The notes under the pieces: model-generated
Database searches by the model: none
What the model was told of the DNA's origin: nothing
The model's input: only the letters and a program-made list of their open reading frames with translations
NCBI GenBank assembly: GCA_003512365.1
Contig: DORI01000211.1
Location: forward strand, 16,704 to 25,359
DNA: 8,656 nt
DNA from: Crocinitomicaceae bacterium
GTDB lineage: Bacteria > Bacteroidota > Bacteroidia > Flavobacteriales_D > Crocinitomicaceae
Reading direction: 5' to 3'
Position numbers and translations under genes: made by a program
Shown here: positions 1 to 5,750 of the stretch, in pieces
Layout: each line of letters starts with the position of its first letter
Numbering within the stretch: the first letter of the stretch is position 1

Positions 1-479
1 AAATTGGCATCGAGGTTATTCAAGTCCAGTTGAATTTTGTTGTAGAGTTCATATTCGTATGCGTCCAGCTTTTCTTTATTATTTATAGATTTATTTGCAA
101 TAACACGTTTGTGCAATCGTGTTGAAGGCATTTCGTCAGGTGCGATAAGTCGAACTTCTTTCAAAGTGCCGGTCAGAATGTTTAGTTCAATAATGAGTTC
201 TTGTGATTGGTCTTTCTGAATTTTTACAGTTTTGGAAATATAGCCTGAAAAACTAACTTTTATTGAATCTGTGGCATAGTATGTTTGTATGATAAACTCT
301 CCGAGCGTGTCGCTCATGGTTCCAATTTTTGAATCGTAAAATTGAATTTTGGCGAAAGGAAGGGGTTGTTTGTTCATTCCGTCGATCACTTTGCCTTTTT
401 TTGTTGTTTGTTGACCAAAAGAGATCATACCAAGCAACACAAAAAAAACGGAAAATTTAATTTTACGAATTTTTTTCAT
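1..479 (-). CDS. DUF5686 / carboxypeptidase-regulatory-like exported protein (N-terminal part, runs off left edge)
   Basis: Reading the minus strand from the ATG at 479 gives 159 uninterrupted codons to the window edge; the rest of the gene lies outside. Residues 1-22 form a signal peptide (basic MKKIRKIK start, hydrophobic core, ISFG end) with likely cleavage before Gln23-Gln24. Residues about 27-100 look like a CarboxypepD_reg-like beta-sandwich (GKVIDGMNKQPLPFAKI, then a SDTLGEF turn and VSFSGY), a domain common at the N-terminus of Bacteroidota outer-membrane proteins. The following segment (PSTRLHKRVIANK, then AYEYELYNKIQLDLNN) fits my recollection of DUF5686 proteins, which are large and probably outer-membrane beta-barrels. 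Function is unknown. The start overlaps the end of tatC by 17 bases, so the two are probably co-transcribed and translationally coupled. The family call rests on pattern memory, and the barrel cannot be checked here. Confidence 0.82.
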   Translation of the reverse strand, partial: MKKIRKIKFSVFFVLLGMISFGQQTTKKGKVIDGMNKQPLPFAKIQFYDSKIGTMSDTLGEFIIQTYYATDSIKVSFSGYISKTVKIQKDQSQELIIELNILTGTLKEVRLIAPDEMPSTRLHKRVIANKSINNKEKLDAYEYELYNKIQLDLNNLDAN

Positions 480-1257
480 CTTTCTCTATTTGTTTTTCAA
501 CACGAACGGATACGAGAATACTTATTTCATACAAGATATAAATCGGAATGGTAACTACAACTTGAGAAATTACATCTGGTGGGGTAATGATAGCTGCCAA
601 AATCAATATTATAACGATGGCGTGCCTCCTGTATTTTTTTAAAAAATCACTGTCAAATAAACCAATCCTTGTGAGAAAGTAACTTACCACAGGAAGTAAA
701 AAGAAAAGTCCGCAATAAAAGATAGTGGAAAGTATCATACTCATGTATGAGCTAATCGTGAAATTGTTCTCAATTTGGTTGCTGATGGTAAATGATCCGA
801 AAAACTGAACGCTTAAAGGTGCTACAATGAAATACCCGAAAAGGATTCCAATGAAAAACAGAAGGCTTATGTAAAAAACAATACCTTTTACGTTACTTTT
901 TTCATTCACTTTTAGCCCTGGTTCTATGAATTTCCATAATTGATAGACAATGTATGGAAAAGCCCCGACCACTCCACCAAGAATGCTCAACATCATGGCA
1001 TAAGAGAACTGACCAGAAACGGTTGTGCTTTGCATTTTAACGGGAACATCTTCCACACAAACACCGAGCACTTCACAAAAAACTCTGAATGTCACAAAAT
1101 CAGATTTCATCATAGACAAAAACAAATAATCCATGATATAACCTTGAAAAAACCAAATCGCTATGCCAACAACGAGAATGGCTGTTGCGCATCGTACCAA
1201 ACGCCACCTCAATTCTTCCAAGTGGCTTAAAAATGACATGTTCGTGTTCTCTGACAT
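463..1257 (-). CDS. tatC: Sec-independent protein translocase subunit TatC
   Basis: TatC is the polytopic inner-membrane receptor of the twin-arginine pathway, which recognises RR signal peptides and exports folded proteins. The 264 residues show the family features: an N-terminal FLSHLEELRWRL, about six membrane segments, WKFIEPGLKVNEKS in the first cytoplasmic loop (Glu119 in the place of E. coli Glu103), and ITPPDVISQ near residues 224-232 (Asp228 in the place of E. coli Asp211). Periplasmic loop 1 (about 45-85) is longer than in E. coli and carries Cys61 and Cys67, in line with Bacteroidota TatC. No tatA/tatB gene is visible here. The ATG at 1257 is used, but Met7 (1239) is a credible alternative because it directly precedes the conserved helix and the promoter abuts the first ATG. 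The downstream DUF5686 gene overlaps the 3' end. Confidence 0.97.
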   Translation of the reverse strand: MSENTNMSFLSHLEELRWRLVRCATAILVVGIAIWFFQGYIMDYLFLSMMKSDFVTFRVFCEVLGVCVEDVPVKMQSTTVSGQFSYAMMLSILGGVVGAFPYIVYQLWKFIEPGLKVNEKSNVKGIVFYISLLFFIGILFGYFIVAPLSVQFFGSFTISNQIENNFTISSYMSMILSTIFYCGLFFLLPVVSYFLTRIGLFDSDFLKKYRRHAIVIILILAAIITPPDVISQVVVTIPIYILYEISILVSVRVEKQIEKDEKNS

Positions 1258-1262
1258 TTCTG

Positions 1263-1296
1263 CAAAGTTACGGATTACTTATGATGAATGGGACAA
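1263..1296 (-). promoter_or_regulatory. Putative Bacteroidota promoter of tatC
   Basis: Minus-strand TAACTTTG (1270 down to 1263) matches the Bacteroidota -7 consensus TAnnTTTG exactly. A TTG at 1296-1294 lies 23 bases upstream and could be the -33 element, at the long end of usual spacing. Only five bases separate the -7 box from the first tatC ATG, which implies a nearly leaderless mRNA or use of Met7. Inferred from motif only. Confidence 0.5.
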
Positions 1297-1302
1297 ATAT
1301 TT

Positions 1303-1327
1303 ATGAACGTAAATTGTTTACGAACAT
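1303..1327. promoter_or_regulatory. Operator-like inverted repeat between tatC and the 1360 gene
   Basis: Arms ATGAACGTAAA and TTTACGAACAT flank a central TTG. The inner six bases of each arm (CGTAAA / TTTACG) and the outer three (ATG / CAT) are perfectly complementary, and only the AA pair between them mismatches. The dyad overlaps the presumed -33 TTG (1314-1316) of the plus-strand promoter and lies just upstream of the tatC promoter, where a dimeric repressor could act on both. No regulator can be named. Confidence 0.35.
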
Positions 1328-1341
1328 GATTCAAAACTTTG
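1314..1341 (+). promoter_or_regulatory. Putative promoter of the 1360 gene
   Basis: TTG at 1314-1316, a 17-base spacer, then AAACTTTG at 1334-1341, which differs from TAnnTTTG only in its first base. The ATG follows 18 bases later. Spacing and composition fit the Bacteroidota -33/-7 pattern; motif evidence only. Confidence 0.4.
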
Positions 1342-1359
1342 TAGTGTAAATAATAAGTT

Positions 1360-1665
1360 ATGGAATACACAATTAAGAAAATCCAATTTAATTCATTTCA
1401 GGAGAGATTAACATTGGAAACAGAGGTAAAAAAAGATAATTTTTGGTTCGAATCTCGAATAGAGTTACCATTAGATGCTTTGAATCGACTGATTAACTCA
1501 TTTCAACAGTGCTTCTCTTCCGTTAATTTTTATGATTTTTTGGTTACAGAAAACATTGAAGAAGATGTCTATTACACCGCCAAATTTCAACAAATCGACT
1601 GGAAATTAGATGCCATAAGTTTGAAGACACTCAAAGAGAGAATTCCTAATAAAATTTGTGCTTAG
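1360..1665 (+). CDS. Small conserved-looking protein of unknown function
   Basis: This is a 101-residue soluble protein with no signal peptide or membrane segment, and I do not recognise the family. It begins with alternating polar and hydrophobic residues suggesting beta strands (YTIKKIQFNSF, then RLTLETEVKKDNFWFESRIEL), followed by a probable helix (LDALNRLINSFQQCF), an acidic turn (ENIEED), another strand pair and a C-terminal helix (ISLKTLKERI). The single-domain alpha/beta look does not point to a reaction. Support for a real gene comes from its own promoter-like sequence, a divergent arrangement with tatC, and sensible composition for a coding frame. Its stop lies four bases from the stop of the convergent lipoprotein gene. 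The upstream dyad at 1303-1327 suggests regulated expression. Confidence 0.75.
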   Translation: MEYTIKKIQFNSFQERLTLETEVKKDNFWFESRIELPLDALNRLINSFQQCFSSVNFYDFLVTENIEEDVYYTAKFQQIDWKLDAISLKTLKERIPNKICA

Positions 1666-1669
1666 AAAA

Positions 1670-2035
1670 TTAAGGTTGAATGCTAACAGTTTCTTCGTTT
1701 ACTTTTTCAGCCTCGATTTTAATAATTCCTTGTCCAATTTTATTTAACTTTTGTGCTTTGATGTCAAGTACAGCAACTCCGGCTTGACCTAGCTGATAAA
1801 TGTAGTTAAAATTAAATGAGGCAATTCCGGAAGAATTAGAATAACTTGTATCAAAAACGGCAACTTGTTGTGGCGTTCCGGCTGTGTTCGTACCAAAAAG
1901 AACTACCATTGCAGACTCCACAGGCACATTATTTTCATCTAAAACTTTTACGTTTGCAAGTGTATCTTTTTTCTTTCTACAAGAGGAAGTCATTACGACT
2001 AAAATACATAAAAAATAAAATAAAACTGATTTCAT
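1670..2035 (-). CDS. Small lipoprotein, third of a tandem paralogous trio
   Basis: A 121-residue protein with a type II signal peptide (MKSVLFYFLCILVVMTSSC, lipidated Cys19) followed by a basic RKKKD stretch rather than the acidic export signal associated with surface lipoproteins. The mature part resembles a single transthyretin/carboxypeptidase-regulatory-like beta-sandwich: VKVLDENNVPVESAMVVLF as the opening strands, then DTSYSNSSG, then IYQLGQAGVAVLDI, and a closing IKIEAEKVNEETVSI strand. The last two blocks match the gene at 2473-2829, and DTSYSNSSG matches the gene at 2044-2421, so the three are paralogues. It starts eight bases after the preceding lipoprotein gene and so is in the same transcript. 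The function is unknown. It probably sits in the inner leaflet of the outer membrane, which is inference from the signal sequence. Confidence 0.83.
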   Translation of the reverse strand: MKSVLFYFLCILVVMTSSCRKKKDTLANVKVLDENNVPVESAMVVLFGTNTAGTPQQVAVFDTSYSNSSGIASFNFNYIYQLGQAGVAVLDIKAQKLNKIGQGIIKIEAEKVNEETVSIQP

Positions 2036-2043
2036 TGTTTTCG

Positions 2044-2421
2044 TTAATTTGGAAGATAAATAGTTTCTACGGATGTAGTATGAACTCTACAACGGGTTTT
2101 ACCGAAGCCTTCTTTGTTATTATGTTTAACAATTATGTCAAAATAACCCGTGGTTTCTTCATTTGGGTATTGATCAAAATACTGATCCATATCAATTGTA
2201 GTAAAACCTGACGAATTCGTGTATGCAGTATCTACAAAACTCTGTGTTGGTGGATTCGATTGTTGATCTCCTATTACTATTACCTTTGCTCCTTGAATCA
2301 ATTGATTAGTAGAAGATCTGACGAATACTTTCAAGATTGCTGGGTCTTTTGATTCACAACCTGAAAAAACATAAATCAAAGAAATCAATACAATAAAACT
2401 CGTGATATTTTTTTTATTCAT
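2044..2421 (-). CDS. Small lipoprotein, second of a tandem paralogous trio
   Basis: A 125-residue protein with a lipoprotein signal (MNKKNITSFIVLISLIYVFSGC, Cys22, lipobox FSGC). The post-cysteine ESKD stretch is more acidic than in its two neighbours and could hint at a different membrane leaflet. The mature region keeps the family plan: KVFVRSSTNQLIQGAKVIVI strands, DTAYTNSSG (nearly identical to DTSYSNSSG in the next gene), then a Tyr/Asp-rich YFDQYPNEETTGYFDI in place of the IYQxGQxGVxVL block of the other two. It also has an extra Cys near the C-terminus (TRCRVH). It is therefore the divergent member. A TAATTTTG box four bases before the ATG suggests it may have its own promoter in addition to read-through from the upstream gene. 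No function can be assigned. Confidence 0.83.
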   Translation of the reverse strand: MNKKNITSFIVLISLIYVFSGCESKDPAILKVFVRSSTNQLIQGAKVIVIGDQQSNPPTQSFVDTAYTNSSGFTTIDMDQYFDQYPNEETTGYFDIIVKHNNKEGFGKTRCRVHTTSVETIYLPN

Positions 2422-2425
2422 AACT

Positions 2426-2433
2426 CAAAATTA
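2426..2433 (-). promoter_or_regulatory. Possible internal promoter -7 element before the second lipoprotein gene
   Basis: Minus-strand TAATTTTG fits TAnnTTTG and ends four bases before the ATG at 2421. A TTTG lies 24 bases further upstream, longer than ideal. The region is very AT-rich, so a chance match is a real possibility. Confidence 0.28.
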
Positions 2434-2472
2434 AATTAAAAAATTGAAATTTCCAGTCAAATCTCATAAAAT

Positions 2473-2829
2473 TCAATACAAAATCAACTGGACTATGTTA
2501 TTTTTTTCTTGTTCGACACTTACGATATTCGTCCCAAATAACGAATTTAATTTCCCTTCTAAAGCTAAAACTCCAACACCTGTTTGACCTGGCTGATAAA
2601 TATTTGTCAAATTAAAAAAAACCTCACCTTTTGCATTAGAAAAATTTTTATAATCGTTGATCAAATTGTTTTCTGAAGTAGAAGTTGGTTCAGCAAAAAG
2701 TCTGACCTCGGCGTTTTGCAAAGACTGGCCATTTTCGTCCTTTACAAGCACAGTCACAATAGTTTTCTTTTCTTTATAACAACTTGAAAGAAAAACTATC
2801 AAAAACAACAAACTAATAAAATTTTTCAT
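2473..2829 (-). CDS. Small lipoprotein, first of a tandem paralogous trio
   Basis: A 118-residue protein with a clear type II signal peptide (MKNFISLLFLIVFLSSC, lipobox LSSC, Cys17) followed by YKEKK. The mature domain opens with VTVLVKDENGQSLQNAEVRL, the typical first strands and turn of a carboxypeptidase-regulatory or transthyretin-like beta-sandwich, then NFSNAKGEVFFNLTNI and IYQPGQTGVGVLAL, which match the gene at 1670-2035. It is the promoter-proximal gene of the minus-strand trio and diverges from pheS across an 80-base gap. A 51-base gap separates it from the second member. The fold is assigned by sequence pattern. I know of no function for these proteins, and none should be read into the name. 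Confidence 0.83.
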   Translation of the reverse strand: MKNFISLLFLIVFLSSCYKEKKTIVTVLVKDENGQSLQNAEVRLFAEPTSTSENNLINDYKNFSNAKGEVFFNLTNIYQPGQTGVGVLALEGKLNSLFGTNIVSVEQEKNNIVQLILY

Positions 2830-2851
2830 GTTTAGAATTTATCGTTTATGT

Positions 2852-2859
2852 TACATTTG
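2852..2859 (+). promoter_or_regulatory. Putative -7 element of the pheS operon promoter
   Basis: TACATTTG matches TAnnTTTG. A TTA at 2832-2834 with a 17-base spacer could be a degenerate -33 element. Transcription from here would give a leader of roughly 45 bases, too short for a T-box or an attenuator. Confidence 0.4.
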
Positions 2860-2863
2860 CCTA

Positions 2864-2899
2864 AGTTAAACAATATTAACAGTTAAAAAGTTACAGTTA
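2864..2899. repeat. Clustered AGTTA / GTTAA repeats in the pheS leader
   Basis: AGTTA occurs at 2864, 2881, 2889 and 2895. GTTAA at 2865-2869 and TTAAC at 2876-2880 form an inverted repeat with a six-base spacer, and TTAAC-A-GTTAA (2876-2886) is a perfect odd palindrome. This lies between the lipoprotein and pheS promoters and could bind a regulator, but AT-rich sequence readily produces such patterns. Confidence 0.25.
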
Positions 2900-2909
2900 T
2901 TGAATTAAT

Positions 2910-3932
2910 ATGTACGATAGAATTGAAAAATTAAAAACTGAAATACACGAGTTTGAGTTGACAAGTGTCATTGACATAGAAAATTTTCGAATTAAATTTC
3001 TTGGAACAAAAAACTGTTTGAAAGAATTATTTACAGAACTTAAAAATATTCCTGTTGACCAGAGAAAAGAAGTAGGTCAACTCCTTAATTCGTTAAAATT
3101 ACTTGCCGAAGAAAAATATACTAAGAACCAACAATTGCATCTTGGACAAGATGAAATAATTAATGATTTAGATCTTACAGTCCCTCCCGAAAAGAATGTT
3201 TTGGGCTCACACCATCCACTTTCATTAATAAGGGACAGAATTATTTCGATTTTTGAAAGAATTGGATTTAATACTTCCGAAGGCCCTGAAATTGAAGATG
3301 ACTGGCACAATTTCTCAGCACTCAATTTTGCACAAGAACATCCGGCACGTGATATGCAGGATACTTTCTTTATAGAAAAAGGCGCCCGCGAGATGGTTTT
3401 GAGAACACATACAAGTTCCGTTCAGGTTCGCGTAATGGAATCAAATAAACCACCAATTAGGACAATATCTGCAGGTAGAGTCTACAGAAATGAAGCTATC
3501 TCGTCAAGAGCACACTGTTTTTTTCATCAAATCGAAGGATTGTACATAGACAAAGGGGTTTCCTTTGCCGATTTAAAACAAACCTTACTCTGTTTCGCAA
3601 AAGAATTATTTGGCACCAATGCTCAGATTCGCATGCGACCTTCTTATTTTCCGTTTACTGAGCCAAGTGCAGAGGTTGATATCTCTTGTTCACTTTGTAA
3701 TCAGAAGGGATGCACTGTTTGCAAACATTCCGGTTGGTTGGAAATAATGGGATGTGGAATGGTAGACCCTAATGTATTGAATGCGTGCGGAATCGACACA
3801 AAAACTTATTCGGGTTATGCGTTTGGAATGGGTGTTGAACGAATTGCACAACTTAAATATCGCGTAGGAGATTTGAGATTGTATTCTGAAAACGACGTTC
3901 GATTTTTAAAACAATTTCAAGCAGGAGTATGA
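2910..3932 (+). CDS. pheS: Phenylalanine--tRNA ligase alpha subunit
   Basis: The catalytic subunit of the cytoplasmic alpha2-beta2 PheRS, which charges tRNA-Phe using ATP. At 340 residues it has the normal length. Residues 1-85 form the helical coiled-coil arm that contacts tRNA. The class II core follows: motif 1 region (GFNTSEGPEIEDDWHNF, 119-135), motif 2 (RTHTSSVQVR, 165-174, and GRVYRNE, 189-195, then FFHQIEG, 204-210), FTEPSAEVDI (249-258) and motif 3 (GYAFGMGVERIAQL, 302-315). Residues 260-271 contain CxxC-x4-CxxC, a four-cysteine insertion likely to bind zinc. pheT is not adjacent, which is common in this phylum. The stop overlaps the ytxJ start (ATGA, 3929-3932), making this the first gene of a four-gene coupled operon. 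Confidence 0.98.
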   Translation: MYDRIEKLKTEIHEFELTSVIDIENFRIKFLGTKNCLKELFTELKNIPVDQRKEVGQLLNSLKLLAEEKYTKNQQLHLGQDEIINDLDLTVPPEKNVLGSHHPLSLIRDRIISIFERIGFNTSEGPEIEDDWHNFSALNFAQEHPARDMQDTFFIEKGAREMVLRTHTSSVQVRVMESNKPPIRTISAGRVYRNEAISSRAHCFFHQIEGLYIDKGVSFADLKQTLLCFAKELFGTNAQIRMRPSYFPFTEPSAEVDISCSLCNQKGCTVCKHSGWLEIMGCGMVDPNVLNACGIDTKTYSGYAFGMGVERIAQLKYRVGDLRLYSENDVRFLKQFQAGV

Positions 3933-4261
3933 AATGGTTAGAAATTAATTCAAAGGACTTCGTAAATCAGTTGTTAGAAAATAGCTGCTCCTCACATCAA
4001 CTTATTTTTAAACATTCAACGAGATGCAGCATTTCAAGTATGGCCTTGCGCCGAGCAGAAGATAATTTACCTATTGGAAATCTATCAGCTAACTACTTGG
4101 ATCTAATTGCTTATAGAGATGTATCTAATTATATTGCAGAATTAACAGGTGTTACACATCAGTCCCCACAAGTTATTTTGATTCGAAATAAGGAAGTAAT
4201 ATACCATGCTTCTCATGGTTCAATGGATTGGAAAGAAATAGAAAACTTATGCGTAAATTAA
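3929..4261 (+). CDS. ytxJ: YtxJ / DUF2847 monothiol thioredoxin-fold protein
   Basis: A 110-residue cytoplasmic thioredoxin-like protein. Family hallmarks are LIFKHSTRCSIS around residues 25-36 with a single active-site-type Cys33 (monothiol, no CxxC), YLDLIAYRDVSNYIAE (56-71), the HQSPQVILI block with the cis-proline position at Pro80, and a terminal ASHGSMDW. This family is annotated as a bacillithiol-system redox protein, probably a bacilliredoxin-like factor that removes bacillithiol from mixed disulfides. That role is inferred from Firmicutes and depends on whether this organism makes bacillithiol. Cys20 and Cys108 are extra cysteines. The start shares ATGA with the pheS stop, and the end overlaps the next gene by 13 bases, so translation is almost certainly coupled. 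Confidence 0.92.
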   Translation: MKWLEINSKDFVNQLLENSCSSHQLIFKHSTRCSISSMALRRAEDNLPIGNLSANYLDLIAYRDVSNYIAELTGVTHQSPQVILIRNKEVIYHASHGSMDWKEIENLCVN

Positions 4262-5349
4262 ATTCACTTGTTAGTTATTCATTACTTTTTTCTGCACTTT
4301 TATATGGTGCATGTAAGGGTGATGACAAAAAATCAGATGAGCAATCTCTTCCATTTTTAATTTCAAACGAGTCAGCTTTACAAGGAGTTTATGGAAAGGA
4401 AATTCCGGTTAAAATTCAGTTGAACGAGTCGTTATCAGAACTTGTGGCACTTCTGGGAAATGATACTCTCAAGTTTTGGAAAAGTCCAAGTGGAAATTTA
4501 ATCCTAAGTATTAACACGAAGGAGTCGGGTATAGGTAAACACGATGTTAAATTCATTGGAAAAAAACCAGATGGTAACCTTCATGACCAAATAGTTACAG
4601 TTGAGGTTCTATCTGATATACCATTTTCGATGCTAGAAGCCAAAGTATTGACCTCATTTCCACATCTTCCCTCTAGTTTCACGCAGGGTCTAGAATTCGA
4701 TGGAGATCAATTATTCGAAGGCACGGGAGATCCTTCCTACACAGGAGCAACGCTCTTAGCAAAGGTTGATACAAAATCTGGGAATCACACCTTAAAAACC
4801 TCTGTGCCAACACCAAACTTTGGAGAAGGGATTACAGTTCTAGATGGAAAAATATATCAGTTAACTTGGCAACAGCAAACCTGTTTTGTATATGATAAAA
4901 CTACATTGAAAAAACTCAGTGAATTCAAATACGAAGGAGAAGGTTGGGGCATTTGTAACGATGGAAAATATTTAATTATGTCGAATGGTTCTTCTATGCT
5001 GGTATTTCGAGATCCCAAAACCTTTTCAATTGTAAAAACTATTCAAGTAGCAACGGACAAAAGTAGTGTTTCGAACTTGAATGAATTAGAATATGCAAAC
5101 GGCTTAATTTATGCAAATGTTTGGCAAGAAGATGTTCTTGTTTCCATCGAACCGAGCACCGGAAGGGTGAAAGAATTAATTAATTGTTTTGCCTTAGTGA
5201 ATACCATTCGCTCTGCTGCTACTAAACAAACCCCAAGTCCTGAAGTCTTAAATGGAATTGCGTACAAAAAAAGCTCGAATACATTTTTCGTGACAGGTAA
5301 ATATTGGCCTAATCTGTTTGAAGTCAATTTTATTCCAAAACCTTTATGA
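4249..5349 (+). CDS. Glutaminyl-peptide cyclotransferase lipoprotein (Glu_cyclase_2 family)
   Basis: Converts N-terminal glutamine of exported proteins to pyroglutamate. I start it at 4249 because MRKLNSLVSYSLL begins a compact signal peptide ending at Cys22 (LYGAC, a slightly poor lipobox); an in-frame ATG at 4228 would add seven residues. Residues about 30-125 look like an Ig-like N-terminal domain. The remainder is the five-bladed propeller of plant/bacterial-type QCs: FTQGLEFDGDQLFEGTG (144-160, with Glu157 in the place of the catalytic acid), FGEGITVLDGKIYQLTW (191-207), GEGWGIC (230-236), LNELEY (277-282), ANVWQ (289-293) and LNGIAY (334-339). At 366 residues it has the length usual for Bacteroidota. 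The protein probably faces the periplasm, anchored by lipid. It overlaps ytxJ by 13 bases and the cupin gene by 4. Confidence 0.94.
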   Translation: MRKLNSLVSYSLLFSALLYGACKGDDKKSDEQSLPFLISNESALQGVYGKEIPVKIQLNESLSELVALLGNDTLKFWKSPSGNLILSINTKESGIGKHDVKFIGKKPDGNLHDQIVTVEVLSDIPFSMLEAKVLTSFPHLPSSFTQGLEFDGDQLFEGTGDPSYTGATLLAKVDTKSGNHTLKTSVPTPNFGEGITVLDGKIYQLTWQQQTCFVYDKTTLKKLSEFKYEGEGWGICNDGKYLIMSNGSSMLVFRDPKTFSIVKTIQVATDKSSVSNLNELEYANGLIYANVWQEDVLVSIEPSTGRVKELINCFALVNTIRSAATKQTPSPEVLNGIAYKKSSNTFFVTGKYWPNLFEVNFIPKPL

Positions 5350-5750
5350 GGTTAAAACACGTTTTTATTGTGTTTTTATTTGTACAAGTGTCATTTGCTC
5401 AAAAAGAATCTTGCCACACCCAAAAATTACCTAAAAGGAAAGCCATGCAAAATGAAATGGTCACCTGCTTTCATGATTCTCTACAATCTTCCTATCGACT
5501 AACAATTCCTCATCGTGTTGTTGCACACTACCATCAATTTCACACCGAGAATATTTTTGTATTGCAAGGGAGAGTTGAGATGCGAATGAATGATACAGTT
5601 ATTTGTATTAAAAAAGGAATGCACGTATCAATTCCTAAAGGGACCATACATTCTGTTGAAAAAGTACTAAGCAGAAGGCCCCTAGTGGTGATCTCCGTTC
5701 AGTCACCATACTTTGATGGCAAAGACCGAGTGATTGTCTCTGATAACTAA
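5346..5750 (+). CDS. Secreted single-domain cupin protein
   Basis: A 134-residue exported protein. The signal peptide MRLKHVFIVFLFVQVSFA ends at Ala18, followed by Gln19, a typical substrate for the adjacent glutaminyl cyclase. The mature protein is a one-domain cupin. Motif 1 fits HxH-x4-E-x6-G exactly (His61, His63, Glu68, Gly75) and motif 2 fits G-x5-PxG-x2-H (Gly91, Pro97, Gly99, His102). The three histidines and glutamate are the usual metal ligands, so a metal-dependent small-molecule or sugar-binding role is likely, but the substrate cannot be deduced. Cys23 and Cys41 could form a disulfide. Its start shares ATGA with the cyclase stop. It is the last gene of the operon, and its TAA overlaps the stop of the convergent DUF2279 gene. 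Confidence 0.92.
   Translation: MRLKHVFIVFLFVQVSFAQKESCHTQKLPKRKAMQNEMVTCFHDSLQSSYRLTIPHRVVAHYHQFHTENIFVLQGRVEMRMNDTVICIKKGMHVSIPKGTIHSVEKVLSRRPLVVISVQSPYFDGKDRVIVSDN

Noticed and set aside
342..554. 70-codon plus-strand frame across the tatC / DUF5686 junction
   Set aside because: Antisense to two well-supported genes, and its product looks like translated AT-rich sequence with no recognisable features.
940..1230. 96-codon plus-strand frame inside tatC
   Set aside because: Shadow of the conserved tatC coding strand, with a His/Asn/Lys-rich product lacking domain features.
1846..2211. 121-codon plus-strand frame across two lipoprotein genes
   Set aside because: Opposes two paralogous lipoprotein frames that have clear signal peptides and shared motifs.
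2848..2886. Twelve-codon frame upstream of pheS as a leader peptide for attenuation
   Set aside because: It has no phenylalanine codons, overlaps the putative -7 box so would mostly lie upstream of the transcript, and no terminator hairpin follows.
4228..4248. Earlier ATG for the glutaminyl cyclase
   Set aside because: It would add MERNRKL before a compact signal peptide that already begins with MRK. The 4249 start gives a more typical lipoprotein signal, though the earlier ATG cannot be excluded.
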